A stretch of DNA of 64,000 nucleotides, taken from assembly GCA_017654935.2 (NCBI GenBank), contig CM065713.1, forward strand, positions 10,271,537 to 10,335,536, read 5' to 3'. Made by a program: the position numbers and the translations under genes. The notes beneath the pieces are model-generated. The model was not told where the DNA came from, made no database searches, and saw only the letters and a program-made list of their open reading frames with translations. Positions 22,808 through 33,439 of the stretch are shown piece by piece; position 1 is the stretch's first letter, and each line of letters opens with the position of its first letter. The stretch is from Phymorhynchus buccinoides (lineage: Eukaryota > Mollusca > Gastropoda > Neogastropoda > Raphitomidae).

Positions 22808-24030
22808 ACACTTGAACGACCAGACAGCGTAAAATCCTCAGTTTTGTTGTTCGCTGATGACTGTCTGCTCTACCGGGAGATTACCAGCTTCCAGGATCAC
22901 CTCACACTGCAAGACGATCTGAAACAACTTGAAACCTGGGCGAAAACGTGGGGCATGCATTTTAATCCATCTAAATGCACAATCCTTTCCATCAGGAAAA
23001 AATCCCAGTTCATCTACACGTTAGGCGGGACTCCACTTCAAGAAGTTCAACATAGTCAGTATCTTGGTGTTCACCTGTCGTCAGATCTTAAATGGACCAC
23101 CCACATAAACTACGTCTGCAAGAAAGCTGGATCTATGGTGGGCTTTTTGCGCCGGAACCTCAGGAACTGCCCACCAGAGTGCAGGCGTCTGGCCTACATA
23201 GCACTAATACGATCCAGACTTGAATATGCGGCGACTGTGTGGGACCCATACAATAAGCAGGATGGCGACAGGCTTGAGCGCGTTCAGAGGCAAGCAGCAC
23301 GCTTCATCACGAAGGACTACAAGTCCAGAAGCCCTGCATGCGTAACCAAGATGCTGGCTGACCTAAATCTTACAACACTGCAAGAGCGCCGCAAGCAACA
23401 ACGTCTCAACCTACTGCACAAAGTGGCTGACGGTCTGATCCCCGCTCTACCGCCTGAGGACTTCTTAACACCTGTAGCCTCCAATCGCAGAAAGATCAGA
23501 CCTACTAAATTTCAACAGTATGCAAGTGAGAACATTATACAGAGACATGCAGTATGTAACTCCAGAGGCTTCAAAGTACCACCTAGCCACACTGAACAGC
23601 ACAAAAACTCCTTCTTTGTCAGATCTATAGTGGAGTGGAATCAGTTGACTGACGCCTCCATCGCAGCAGGCCCCGCCAGCGCAGCATCATCAGCGCCAGG
23701 CGGTTCACCTTCGGGGCCTGCATCAACCCAAGATTAAAATTAGGGATAGGGGCCCATAGTGGTAAATGAAAGGCAGGAGCTGTGCCGGTCGGGGTCCGCC
23801 CCGGTGAGCGCTTCGCTAGCCGGATTGGTCCAGCCTGGATACTACGAAAAAGCCTATGGCCAACTGTAATATACTGTCAATACCACCAGACAGTTTACTT
23901 TAAAAAATTAAAAATAAAATAAAAAATCATTAAGTTCAAACTCTCATTTGCGCTCTCCCAGTTTCCGTCGAGTTTATAGCCTTCATAGGCTCTTTCGACG
24001 TCCAGATCCAGATCCAGATCCAGATCCAAA
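22808..24030 (+). mobile_element. LINE 3' fragment D: reverse transcriptase C-terminal half
   Basis: The frame is open from 22808 to the stop at 23737. It contains the FADD catalytic box (LLFADDCLLYREI, two Asp of palm motif C), then WAKTWGMHFNPSKC, YLGVHLSSDLKW, RRLAYIALIRSRLEYAATVW, RQAARFITKDY and VEWNQLTD. This is the Jockey/CR1-type polymerase order. The first ATG is not meaningful; the element is 5'-truncated near 22835, within the fingers/palm. The 3' UTR ends with a (CAGATC)n tail at 24003-24030. A minus-strand relative is at 51310-51690. Confidence 0.9.
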
Positions 24031-24261
24031 CATAAAAAGCTTTATGCAATCAAGCATAAGCAAGGAAGGTTACTTGAAACATAGCTTGAAAATTTACTGT
24101 TTTTCTGTACATTAGTGTTCTGTCAACTATGAATTGTAATGTTTGTATATTATGCGCTTTAAAAAAAACCCACAAATCTGCCATTCATTCCAAGGAGAAA
24201 AAAAGTGTTGATTTATCACTTTACAAGCCTGGAATAAGATTCAAATTGAGTATGATTTTGC

Positions 24262-24400
24262 TTTTTCTTCAGCTTCAGGGGGGCAACAGCTCTGCCCCTG
24301 TACTCTGCCAGGGCACTGGGCGGCCCCTGGATCCCTGCCTTGCCTGTTTTTCGATTTTCTCCAGTTGCGTCCATGCACACACACACACACACACACATAT
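24262..24400 (+). repeat. Repeat end related to 60455-60600, plus (CA)n
   Basis: CAGCTTCAGGGGGGC ... CCAGGGCACTGGGCGGCCCC ... CCAGTTGCGTCCATG resembles the right part of the GGTGCAACT MITE and the segment at 60455-60600. It is followed by CA repeats. Confidence 0.45.
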
Positions 24401-24535
24401 GCACGCATGCACGCACTATGCAAAAGACCTCCTCAGTATCCTCACGGGGTGGGGGGAGGAGTTTATGATTCTGATGCCTCGTCTTATCACACCATTCGTG
24501 TTTATCGTTATTTATCTTCTTTCCTTTTCATTCAG

Positions 24536-24667
24536 TCTCAGCGGCAGGTGTCAGCAAACGTCTGATCTTCGGCGGTGTTATCGGTGCTCTCGTCTTCACC
24601 ATCGCTAGCGTCATCCTCATCTACATCATCGTCAAATGTCCTCGTCGACGAAAGCAGGCCGACGAAG
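24536..24667 (+). CDS. Gene 1: transmembrane exon
   Basis: The acceptor TTCCTTTTCATTCAG ends at 24535 and the donor GTGAGA starts at 24668. It is 132 nt, phase 1 to phase 1. It reads SAAGVSKR, then about 24 hydrophobic residues from LIFGGVIG through VILIYIIV, then KCPRRRKQADE. The basic cluster after the hydrophobic stretch is a stop-transfer, so the N-terminal side is outside and the following exons are cytoplasmic. GC-rich third positions and an uninterrupted frame contrast with the surrounding repeats. No catalytic motif is present. The exon is strong evidence that 13113-36499 is a type I membrane protein gene. Confidence 0.85.
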
Positions 24668-24839
24668 GTGAGACGACTTCTTCTTTTTGCTTCTTTTTTG
24701 CTTCTCCTTTTTCTTCTCTTTGTACTTTAGTCGTCTTCATCATCTTACTATCGGTATTATCAGTATTTTGTCTTGTTAGTCCGTCACCAAGACGGACTAT
24801 TGCGATGGGCTGGTTTGTATTTTTTTTTTTTTTTTTTTT

Positions 24840-25715
24840 TTCTGTCTGTCCCAAGGATATCTCCCGAACCGCTTGACCGAATCGCGTCAAATTTTGTGTG
24901 AAGGTGTGCCTCCTTAATAGGAAGAGATCGGCGCAAACCATTTTGCCGTCGTGACCTTGACCTTGACGTACGACCTTGAAAACCGAAAATCTATTTTTAG
25001 CCATATCTCGGGCACCGATCAACATAGGATGTTGAAACTTGGTATGAAGGTGGTTTGGCTTATGCCCGTTCTGATGATGGCATACCGATCAAGGTCAAGG
25101 TCAAAAAGATCGCTGGAGCCTGAAAATCGGAGGGTCATTTTTTTCTCCTTCTGTCTGTCCCAAGGATATCTTTCGAACGGGTTGACAGAATCACGTCAAA
25201 TTGTGTGTGCTGGTGTGTCACCATGAGAGGAAGGCATCCGCGCAAACCATATTGCCGTCGTGACCTTGACCTTGGCGTACGACCTTGAAAACCGAAAATC
25301 TTTCAGGGGCCATAACTCCCACACCGTTAGTGTTAGAGTCTTCAAATTTGGCATGAAGGTACTTTGGCTTATGCCCGTTCTGATGGTGGCATACCGATCA
25401 AGGTCAAGGTCACGGTCCGGGCGATCCGTAGGCCTTGAAAGTGGTAGGGGTCTACACATTGGGTTTTAAGCCATATTTTCCACATTGGTACTTGACAGAA
25501 GCGCTTCAGATTGTGTGTGGTACTGTATACCCTAGAGAAGAAAACATCCGAGCATAAATTATCACCATGCTGACCTTGACCTTGAAGTGTGACCTTGAAA
25601 ACCGAAATTTCCTTCTTTGCGCTATATGTTTCTTCTTCAAGCTGTATCTCGTGAACTAGAAGACAGAATCCCTTCCAATTTTGTGTCAGGATGTGACACT
25701 CTACGGGGTGTCGCA
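24840..25715. repeat. Diverged ~300-bp tandem units with TGACCTTGACCTTGA
   Basis: Units start near 24848, 25158, 25480 and 25631 with (CCAAGGATATC)..CCGAACC..TTGAC..AATC and contain ATTGCCGTCGTGACCTTGAC, TTATGCCCGTTCTGATG and ATACCGATCAAGGTCAAGG. It lies in the gene 1 intron after the transmembrane exon. No ORF is conserved between the units. Confidence 0.75.
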
Positions 25716-26330
25716 AGTGCGTGGCATTGCTGGTGACGGACATGTCTGCCGCTCGGCGACGCCCTTGTTTTTTTTGTGTCGTCTTCTTTTTGTTTTTCCT
25801 TATGTTCTTCTCCTCCTCCTCCTCCTCCTTTCTTCCTCTTCTTGTTTTTCCTATCTTGCTCTTTTTTTTCTTCTTTTTTTTTTTGCTGTCCCATCTTCTG
25901 GGCCGTACAGTGGCGTTGCTCCCATGTCGCTCATTCTGAGTCCCAGCTCGCAGCCACACCCCTGCTTGTTCAAGTCGCAGAATCCAAGACCAGCCGTCCA
26001 AAGGGAGCGAATCTATGTTAGGCCGTCAGGAGGCACGCAACCGAGGAGACACTGCACTGCTGCTGAGTCACTTCGGTGGAGTTCAGTGGAGCCTGTTCAG
26101 GACACCAGCTACTGAGCCCCCCTACTGACGACACTATTCTCTTAGTCGCGGGGCCAGCGTGAGTGAGGTCCTCCTCCGAGGGCGCCACCACGACCGTCCA
26201 CTGACAGCTCCCCAGCCCTGGAATGAGAAACAAAAGAGAAGTGAGACTGAAACGCTCAGAGAAAGAGAGACAGCTATTAGCTCATTCAAGTCGTTCCACC
26301 CATATATGGCCGGTGTCACGATAAATAAGT
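25716..26330. other. CT-rich intron sequence and an unclassified segment, no gene
   Basis: 25760-25890 is pyrimidine-rich. 25890-26230 is a GC-balanced segment (GGCGTTGCTCCCATG ... GGAGTTCAGTGGAGCCTG) with no consistent splice-bounded frame. I regard it as an unclassified repeat. Confidence 0.4.
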
Positions 26331-26395
26331 AGTCGTATGAAATATTTACCTCTGCGCATGCGCATTAGAGCAGTTACTTATCTCACGTGATTACT

Positions 26396-26437
26396 ACTAA
26401 CCCTAACCCTATCCCTAACCCTAACCCTACCCTAACC
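26396..26437. repeat. Interstitial telomere-like CCCTAA array
   Basis: About six CCCTAA/CCCTA units with one TATCCC variant. The unit corresponds to TTAGGG telomeres, as in molluscs and vertebrates, and not the TTAGG of insects. Confidence 0.8.
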
Positions 26438-26633
26438 ACGGAAAGAACCAAGAAATAGAGCAGGAGGGTGTAAATCTACATATTTGCCAGAGAAATCGAT
26501 GTACAAAGCCATGCACTTAGTTTCGTAATGATTCACAATGGCGGACAAACAAACGATTCTGATTGGCTACGCGGCTAGAGGTATAAATCTCATACTCTAG
26601 GTAAAAATACACCGCCACACCGGAATTAATATA

Positions 26634-26960
26634 AAGCTGTCAATTTGATGAATTTGAGGGAAGTAAATCTGTGTGCGCACCACACTTTGGTCACTTCTAA
26701 ACTCGCTTCGCTCCCTTAGACCACAATTTTGCCTCTTACTTTGCTGTTTGTAGTGGTTTGAAGAGGGGGATAACTAATTGCTGTAGAGAGTTTTTCTATA
26801 TATAAAGTCTGATCTACCACTTCCCTATGTCTAAACCTGAAGTAAAAACCCGTAATCTTCTTTCATTTCTCCTTTTGTTTATGTCTGTTTTGTTTGTGTG
26901 TATGGCTGGAGTGATTTGTGAGTTTAAAAAAAAATAATAATTCAAAATCGTTGTAATGCG
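26634..26960. repeat. Dispersed repeat, first copy
   Basis: GATGAATTTG..GGGAAGTAAATCTGTG through CCTGAAGTAAAAACC is repeated at 45964-46300 in the same orientation with small indels. Confidence 0.75.
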
Positions 26961-27007
26961 AATGAGTTACTTTTTGTCTGTTTTTCTTTTTTCTTTCTTT
27001 CTTTCAG

Positions 27008-27478
27008 TTAAATATGTGACCCAGCACCACGAAAGGGACATTAAGTCGCTGGGCTAGTTTCTCACAACAGACTTGCAAAGTAAAAAATCTCATTTTTTGT
27101 CAATTTTGAGTTACGGGTATTTTTGTGTTCTCTGACATCTTATCTTTCATATTTATAAAGGACAATATTTAATATGGTCTCTAAATGGTCTTATAAGTGT
27201 TTTAAAACGAGTAGGTCAATGCATTTTCTTCAGCTAGGCTAGACTTTAGACTGTGTTTTCTCAAAATGGCCGACACTCACCCTACTAACTTTAAATGCTC
27301 ATAACTCGGGAACGGAAAGAGATACAGGAATGGTTTTTATATCATTAGAACGAGAATTGTCTGAAGTTTTCAAATGTATAATTTTCTCAGAATGGTCAGT
27401 TTGACACTTAATGTCCCTTTCAGTTAAATATGTGACCCAGCACCACGAAAGGGACATTAAGTCGCTGGGTCACAAATA
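27008..27478. mobile_element. Repeat with GTGACCCAGC / GCTGGGTCAC ends
   Basis: TATGTGACCCAGCACCACG occurs at both ends (27014 and 27429) next to GGGACATTAAGTCGCTGGG, and TTCAGTTAAATATG precedes each. The outer GTGACCCAGC and GCTGGGTCAC form inverted ends. It is non-coding and lies just upstream of the gene 1 microexon. Confidence 0.55.
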
Positions 27479-27527
27479 TGAGTGTGATTTTTTGTACTAA
27501 GTTTGTCTGTTCTCCATGCTTTTGCAG

Positions 27528-27540
27528 AGAGTGACAGGGG
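27528..27540 (+). CDS. Gene 1: 13-nt microexon
   Basis: The acceptor CCATGCTTTTGCAG ends at 27527 and the donor GTAAGT starts at 27541. Starting in phase 1 from the transmembrane exon, it reads (G)AG-AGT-GAC-AGG-GG, that is E-S-D-R-G/, and leaves phase 2. The next exon at 31665 begins with T, completing GGT. Support is the pair of good splice sites and the exact phase match on both sides. At this size a chance match is possible, and RNA data would decide. Confidence 0.5.
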
Positions 27541-27599
27541 GTAAGTTTCATGATTATTATTATGTTCAAAGAAAAAGCTAACGTGTGAGAAAGAGAGCG

Positions 27600-27860
27600 T
27601 GTAACCAAAGATATTCTAAAAGGGTAAGATGGACTACTTAAAGAGCTCGGCGAACCGGGCTGATAGAGTTATCGTTAGTGCGGACAGTACACTATTTACA
27701 GTGGAGGCTATCCAAAAACTCAGACTGGAACTTGAACGGAGAATTCAACTGGCCTAGCGACGTGTAGAATGTGTCCTGTTTAAAAGGGACATAACCAGTG
27801 TTTCTGTCCTCACTACTCGTATAGGGAAAAGAGACCGAATGCTTATCTTCCCCTTGGAAT
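27600..27860 (+). repeat. Partial copy of the 29560-29812 segment
   Basis: AAAAGGGTAAGATGGACTAC followed by GGGCTGATAGAGTTATCG and CATAACCAGTGTTTCTGTCC is shared with 29565-29812. The upstream coding part is not present here. Confidence 0.7.
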
Positions 27861-28332
27861 ATCTTTGGTGTAACTATGTTAATGTGTGTTTGGGTTTGGT
27901 TATGTGTATAATATCCACTAGAAATGTGTAAACTTGTACAAACAATGATGCACACATAGATAAACCCCACCCCCCACCCCCCCCCCCCCTCTACACACCC
28001 ACCCAAGAATCCTACACACTCACAGTTGCTCATGTCTGTGCACATACATCAGTGGAGAATTGATGATAACTCAAAAACGGATAACTCAAAAACACTGGAT
28101 AACTCACAATAATTTTTGGGTCCCAGTATAATAATCTCTATGTTGAAAAGTCTTTTCAACTCAAAATATTGGCTTGAGATTATTGGGGGTGATTTGAGAG
28201 TGCGTAAATAAATACACACAATCTCTACGTTTTCAGAAGCCCTGATAACAATTTATAAAGGGACCTCCATTTAAGAACATACACGTGCACAAACACTCAC
28301 AAATGCATTTTCATTCTACTCGCTTCTTTACT

Positions 28333-28641
<309 letters not shown>

Positions 28642-28644
28642 TCT

Positions 28645-29076
28645 TCTTCTTCTACATTCCCAGGCCATATGCAGTCATGTCCCCGAGGCATCGGCCGTCG
28701 ACCTATTGACATAGATTTTGACCGGACGTGTTACCTCCCGTCCGGACATTTGTCCGATTGAAATTCAACGCTGGCGGTCTTTGTCCGATTGATTTACGTA
28801 ACTCGCGGACAAGTGCAACTTAATTTTCACAGATCGGCTCTTGGTCACAAAGCAGTCCACAGCAACATCTTTTTTTTTAACGTAATACACACGTTCCAAG
28901 CAGTTTTCCAATTAACTCAGCTAGGCCTAGCTGAAAGGCGAAGGCCATTGGGTGTTTTTTTTTCTCTCAGGAATTTTGACAAGGGGAACAACTCTCTTGT
29001 CTTTAGTGATGTGCAGACGTTTTGTTTTTAGACTGTTGTTCATTGTAAATAAAAGAAATAATACTGAAAAAACGAA
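28645..29076. other. Non-coding stretch, no gene seen
   Basis: Starts with the body-B end of a GAA-tail SINE (CTTCTTCTTCTACATTCCC, minus strand). The remainder is single-copy looking, AT-rich, and immediately upstream of the small ORF at 29078. Confidence 0.4.
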
Positions 29077-29077
29077 A

Positions 29078-29593
29078 ATGCCACCCAAAAAGAAGCCTCG
29101 ACCAAACAAAGGTCAGCGAGACATAGGTTCGTTTTTCGTTAGGCCTTCAAGTTTGCCTTCTGATCAAGGTAAGGATGACAACGCGAGTTCTTCTTCTTAT
29201 TCGATCGCTCAGACAGTTTCCTGTCAAATATGAGCGCAGATGCGTCATGCTGCCGTTATGCGCCTAACTAAGAAATAGTTAGGCCCAGCAAGTCCAACTT
29301 CGGCTGGAAGAAATGTTTTTTGAAAGTGTTTCGTGAAAAAAACCAGGAGACTGGACCACCGGTAAGGCAGAAAGATAGTAGATGACAGTGAGCAAAGGGA
29401 AAAGGCAGAGTCAAAGAGAGCGACAGATTAGAGGAAGTTACAAGCACAGAACTTCCAGAAGGTGGGGGAACTATTTATGCAAAAGACCCCCCAGGTATCC
29501 CCACGGGGAAGACAACGTGAGTGAGAGTGGGCCTTCTACTTCTAGTAGTAGTAGTACTACCAAAGATTATAAAAGGGTAAGATGGACTACTTA
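29078..29593 (+). pseudogene. Transposase-type N-terminus interrupted by a SINE
   Basis: ATG at 29078 opens MPPKKKPRPNKGQRDIGSFF, VRPSSLPSDQGKDDN. The frame resumes after the SINE (29188-29510) as DNVSESGPSTSSSSS, TTKDYKRVRWTT and a stop near 29591. A short basic N-terminus followed by GQ..I.SFF resembles the starts of hAT/ZMYM-type transposase-derived proteins; this is a similarity by eye only. No zinc finger or dimerisation domain follows. With the insertion removed the frame is open, so it was coding before the SINE arrived. A further piece of the same unit lies at 27600-27860. Confidence 0.4.
29188..29510 (-). mobile_element. SINE-like GAA-tail repeat, body A, with 11-bp target duplication
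   Basis: The tail complement TTCTTCTTCTT is at the left end and the head CCCCACGGGG at the right. It is flanked by GACAACGCGAG (29177-29187) and GACAACGTGAG (29511-29521), a near-perfect 11-base target-site duplication. Tail plus long variable duplication indicates retroposition by a LINE machinery. Confidence 0.8.
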
Positions 29594-29811
29594 AGAGTTA
29601 CAGCGAGCCGGGCTGATAGAGTTATCGTTAGTGGAGTAGTTATACACCATTCACAGCGGCGGCTAACCAAAAACTCAGACTGGAATTTGAACGGAGAATG
29701 CAACTGGCCTATCGACGTGTAAATGTGTCACGTTTAAAAGGGACATAACCAGTGTTTCTGTCCTCACTACTCATATAGGGAAAAGAGACCGGATGCTTGT
29801 CTTCCCCTATA

Positions 29812-30005
29812 CAGTCTTTGATACTACTAACGAAGCGCTGAGCAGTCCATCGACATCGTTATAGTGATAGTGGGGGACTGGTTCATAAGCCTAGACCTCA
29901 CGGCCTATCAGTCTTTGATACTACTAACGAAGCGCTGAGCAGTCCATCGACATCGTTATAGTGATAGTGGGGGACTGGTTCATAAGCCTAGACCTCACGG
30001 CCTAT
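29812..30005. repeat. Perfect 97-bp tandem duplication
   Basis: Two identical units starting CAGTCTTTGATACTAC at 29812 and 29909. No differences were found on reading. Confidence 0.95.
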
Positions 30006-30314
30006 CGTCCCAAAACAAGAAGCCACTTGCTGTATATTTTATTTTAGTTCAGCTGCAGATTGTCTAATGCTTCATTTTTTGTTTTGCTTTCTGTCTCAGT
30101 ATCAAATGCTGGAACATCTTTTGTTGCGTTGGTTTCCTTGTTTCATTCAATTGTTGCGCTTTTTTTGTGTTTCCCATTCAATTGTTGCTTATTTCATTTG
30201 TTGCATTGTGAAGAGATCAATAACACCAGTTTGTTTACCTGTTTCATTTGATTGTTTTGAGATGCAAAGATACACACTCCCCCCCCCCCCCCAAGTTTTT
30301 ATCTTGCAATGGTT

Positions 30315-30424
30315 GTTTAGTTTTCCTTGTTTTCTGAATTGATTCATGGTGTGATGGTATGATCCACCAGTTTAGTTTTCCTTGTTTTCTGAATTGATTC
30401 ATGGTGTGATGGTATGATCCACCA
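30315..30424. repeat. Perfect 55-bp tandem duplication
   Basis: Two identical units starting GTTTAGTTTTCCTTG at 30315 and 30370. Confidence 0.95.
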
Positions 30425-30554
30425 TACAGAATTTATTGTCAATGATTTATTTCATTTGTTAAAAAAAGAGTCAAGTCTTGAGGAGTTTTAATGATTTTTT
30501 GGTTTGTTTTTAAACTGAATGTGACTATGTGAGCTATGGCACCTTTCACACTGC

Positions 30555-30760
30555 TTAGGGCTCCCAATCGTCCCGCAAAACAAGGGGTCCCAGGGACTCC
30601 TTCACTTACAGTAATAGAGGGTCCCAATGACATTGTGAATGCTAAAAAGATTTTTTTCTAGTGCATCCCTGGGACCCCCTGCACATTCTTTTAGAGGGTC
30701 CTTTAGAATTTTAATACTTCATAGACCCCCAAATGTGGGTCCCTAGGAGCCCTGCTGATA
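30555..30760. repeat. Lone fragment of the 70-bp minisatellite family
   Basis: AACAAGGGGTCCCAGGGAC and AGAGGGTCC units as at 5395-5960, plus the flanking TAGACCCCCAAATG segment that is also found next to both arm arrays. Confidence 0.75.
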
Positions 30761-30935
30761 GTGGTGTAAAGCTGGAAAAATCCACATCCACGTCACGGCA
30801 GCTTTTTTGTCGTTGTCGTCCTAGGTTTCCGTGACGAAACCCGAAGTTTTGAATCCATGCAAACGGAAACGGCAGGCGCCTTTTCTGTTTGAAAGAGATG
30901 GTACCCTACCTATCCAAACACGACCTTGACCAAAA

Positions 30936-30936
<1 letters not shown>

Positions 30937-30969
<33 letters not shown>
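30937..30969. repeat. Poly-C tract, 33 bases
   Basis: Uninterrupted C run. The surrounding 30790-31370 has GTCGTTGCCGTCGCC-like simple motifs and no gene. Confidence 0.95.
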
Positions 30970-31374
30970 TTTCCATAGCTGACCAAGGTATTTTTTTCCT
31001 CAGATTTCATGGTGCCATCCCTATTTCGTGGACGGCAACGGCAGAATTCGCTACATGTTTCAAAATCTCCTGCTGTCGATGGTACCGGTGACTTGCCGTT
31101 ACCGTTTCAAGCAGTAGAAATTTAGTTTGAGCGATTTAGCATGACATAAATTTTTGTCTTTGTCGTTGCCGTCGCCATGCCGTTTTCGTCGATCTGGATG
31201 TCCAGCTTAACACAAACAAAAGCTTTCCTCACACATGATGTATAAACATGTAAACATTTAACACTCTCGAGCAGTTAATATTGATTATCTATATTCACCT
31301 GAAGCAGATAATTATTACTCTGCTGAAAACAAAAGTTTATCAATTCGGAAAGGGGTGTTTTTTTGGGGGGAAAA

Positions 31375-31560
31375 AAGGCAGAAGAATGGGCCAATAAGTC
31401 AGAAAGATAGTAGATGATGGAAAGCATAGGGAAAAGGCAGAGTCAAAGAGAGTGGCAGATTAGAGGAAGTTACAAGCACAGAAATTCCAGAAGTTGTAAC
31501 TATTTTTACGAAAGATACCCTGGTATTCCCACGAGGGGGGAGGGGGAGGGGGGAGACTCG
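31375..31560 (-). repeat. SINE-like GAA-tail repeat, 5' half only, minus strand
   Basis: The common half (GGCAGAGTCAAAGAGAGTGG complement orientation) and a GGTATTCCCACG head. The body is missing. It is followed by a GTATGGAGGCACGAGGCATCC segment also seen at 33030 and 62770. Confidence 0.7.
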
Positions 31561-31664
31561 TGGAGGTGTCGGGGTCGTCCAGCTCCCCGTATGGAGGCAC
31601 GAGGCATCCACCCACTGCCCCAGCACACCAACAAACACTGATTTATGTTTTCACTTTTCTTCAG

Positions 31665-31716
31665 TGGCGAATTGGAGGCTGTTTCGCCATACAGCCAACC
31701 CACTCACCGCAACAAG
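31665..31716 (+). CDS. Gene 1: 52-nt cytoplasmic exon
   Basis: The acceptor TTTTCACTTTTCTTCAG ends at 31664 and the donor GTGAGT starts at 31717. It enters in phase 2 (T completes GG from the microexon) and leaves in phase 0. It reads G-GELEAVSPYSQPTHRNK. There is one tyrosine in SPYSQP, a possible phosphorylation site but not a canonical ITIM or ITAM. The last 27 bases and the donor are repeated at 31800 and 31919 with the donor changed to GTCAGT. Confidence 0.7.
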
Positions 31717-31856
31717 GTGAGTTCTAGATGCTCTTCTTTTGTTTTTATCCGTCTGTCTGTCTGTCTGTCTGTCTGTCAGTCAGTGTATGTCTGTGCTGTA
31801 CAGCCAACCCACTCACCGCAACAAGGTCAGTTCTAGATGCTCTTCTTTTGTTTTTA

Positions 31857-31896
<40 letters not shown>

Positions 31897-31950
31897 AGTC
31901 AGTGTATGTCTGTGCTGTACAGCCAACCCACTCACCGCAACAAGGTCAGT
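31691..31950. repeat. Triplicated exon end plus intron start with (TCTG)n
   Basis: Three copies of ACAGCCAACCCACTCACCGC..AACAAGGT(G/C)AGTTCTAGA start at 31691, 31800 and 31919. They are separated by variable TCTG arrays and CAGTCAGTGTATGTCTGTGC. A diverged fourth piece lies at 32520. Copies 2 and 3 have a CTGTACAG that could act as an acceptor. Confidence 0.85.
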
Positions 31951-32641
31951 TCTAGACCGTGTTTTTCGGGTCTGTATGTCTGTCTGTCATATGTTTTTGC
32001 TCCATCGCATTTCAAAGACTAGGTTACCGTCCTAGCAAACGAGGGCGCCCTATTAGTGAACAAAATCGTGAGAAGATACCGTCCAACAGATGTCATAACC
32101 CTTCATTGGATGTAAAAAGCATTGTTGTAGAGCTTAAAATGCCATAATTCTATCAGTTTTTGCGAAGAATTGTCCAAACACAACAACAGGAAGCAGCTCA
32201 AACGGAAGTTCGATTATTTGAAAGGGGAGCCAACTCTCGTTTATGACAGCAGTAATGGTGGTCGGTAAGCGTTTACAGGACGCATATGGGCTTCAAGCTT
32301 CGACTTTCTTTTGCGAGGTGCCATATAAACGAGGGCGCCTTTTACTTTAATTTTTTCAGATTTTTCTTAAAAATTGCCCTATTCGCCTAATCTGAAAAAT
32401 ACGGTAAGTGCTTTGTATTCTTCTTTGTTTTTATCTGTCTGTTTGTCTGTCTATCCGTTCTTTCTAGTTCTGTTTTTTGTCTGTTTTTAGCTTGTTTGTC
32501 TGTCTGTCTGTCTGTCTGTACATCCAACCAACTCACCAAAGCAAAGAAAATGAGTTCTTCGTTTTTCTTGTTTGTCTGTTTGCGTGTCAGTCAGTCTGTC
32601 TGCGCTGTAGAGTCCAGCTGACACACTGCATTGACAAAAAC

Positions 32642-33000
32642 ATAACATATGGCCATAATGGGTAAGATAGGTGTGTATCCGGTTTTCAGTTTTCACTGGT
32701 CTCCCCACTGCGTACAGCCGACACATTCCGATTTCGGAGGAGCTCAAAGAAGAAAAACTATTTGGAAGATTTTATTTTTATAAGGCAGGAGAATGGAGCC
32801 AATAGGTCAGAAAAATAGATGATAGAAAGCAAAGGGAAAAGGCAGAGTCAAAGAGAGTGGCAGATTAGAGAAGATACTAGCACAGAACTCGGGTGGGAAG
32901 GGGGGGGGGGGGGGGGGGGGGGGGAGGGGGGGGGGGGGGGGGGGGGGGGGGACTATTTTTTACCAAAAAAAAACCTCCAGTATTCCCACAGGGAGAGAGA
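32642..33000 (-). repeat. SINE-like GAA-tail repeat, body B, minus strand, with poly-G
   Basis: Body B starts ATATGGCCATAATGGGTAAG. The common half is interrupted by a 52-base poly-G tract (32900-32951, one A at 32925) where other copies carry GGTGGGGG. Confidence 0.75.
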
Positions 33001-33078
33001 CTTGTGGAGGGGGCGGGGTCGTCCAGCTCCCCGTATGGAGGCACGAGGCATCCAGCCACTGCCCCAGAAATGTGGTCC

Positions 33079-33376
33079 TTCTTCATCTTCGATCGCTCAG
33101 ACAGTTTCCTGTCAATTATGAGCGCAGATGGGTCATGCTGCCGTTATGCGCCTAACTAAGAAATAATTTAGGCCCAGCTGTTGGTAGGAAATCTTTTTTG
33201 AAAGCGCTTCTTGAAAAAAGGCAGGAGAATGGAACTGGTAAGGCAGAAAGACAGTAGATGACAGTAAAGCAAAGGGAAAAGGCAAGAGTCAAAGAGAGCG
33301 ACAGATTAGAGGAAGTTGCAAGTACAGAACTTCCAGAAGGTGGGGGAACTATTTATACAAAAGATCCCCCGGTATC

Positions 33377-33412
<36 letters not shown>
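33079..33412 (-). repeat. SINE-like GAA-tail repeat, body A, minus strand, ending in poly-G
   Basis: The GATCGCTCAGACAGTTTCC body A end is at the left. The head GGTATCCC runs into a 34-base poly-G tract (33379-33412). Confidence 0.75.
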
Positions 33413-33413
<1 letters not shown>

Positions 33414-33439
33414 TGTGGTCCAATATAAACAAAGGAAAG

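Noticed and set aside
25681..26115. 144-residue plus-strand ORF
   Set aside because: First part is pyrimidine-rich simple sequence; no domain or matching splice phase.
27008..27060. Exon starting after TTTCTTTCTTTCAG at 27007
   Set aside because: The following sequence is the end of a repeat present again at 27429, and the frame runs into a stop at once (TTAAATATGTGA).
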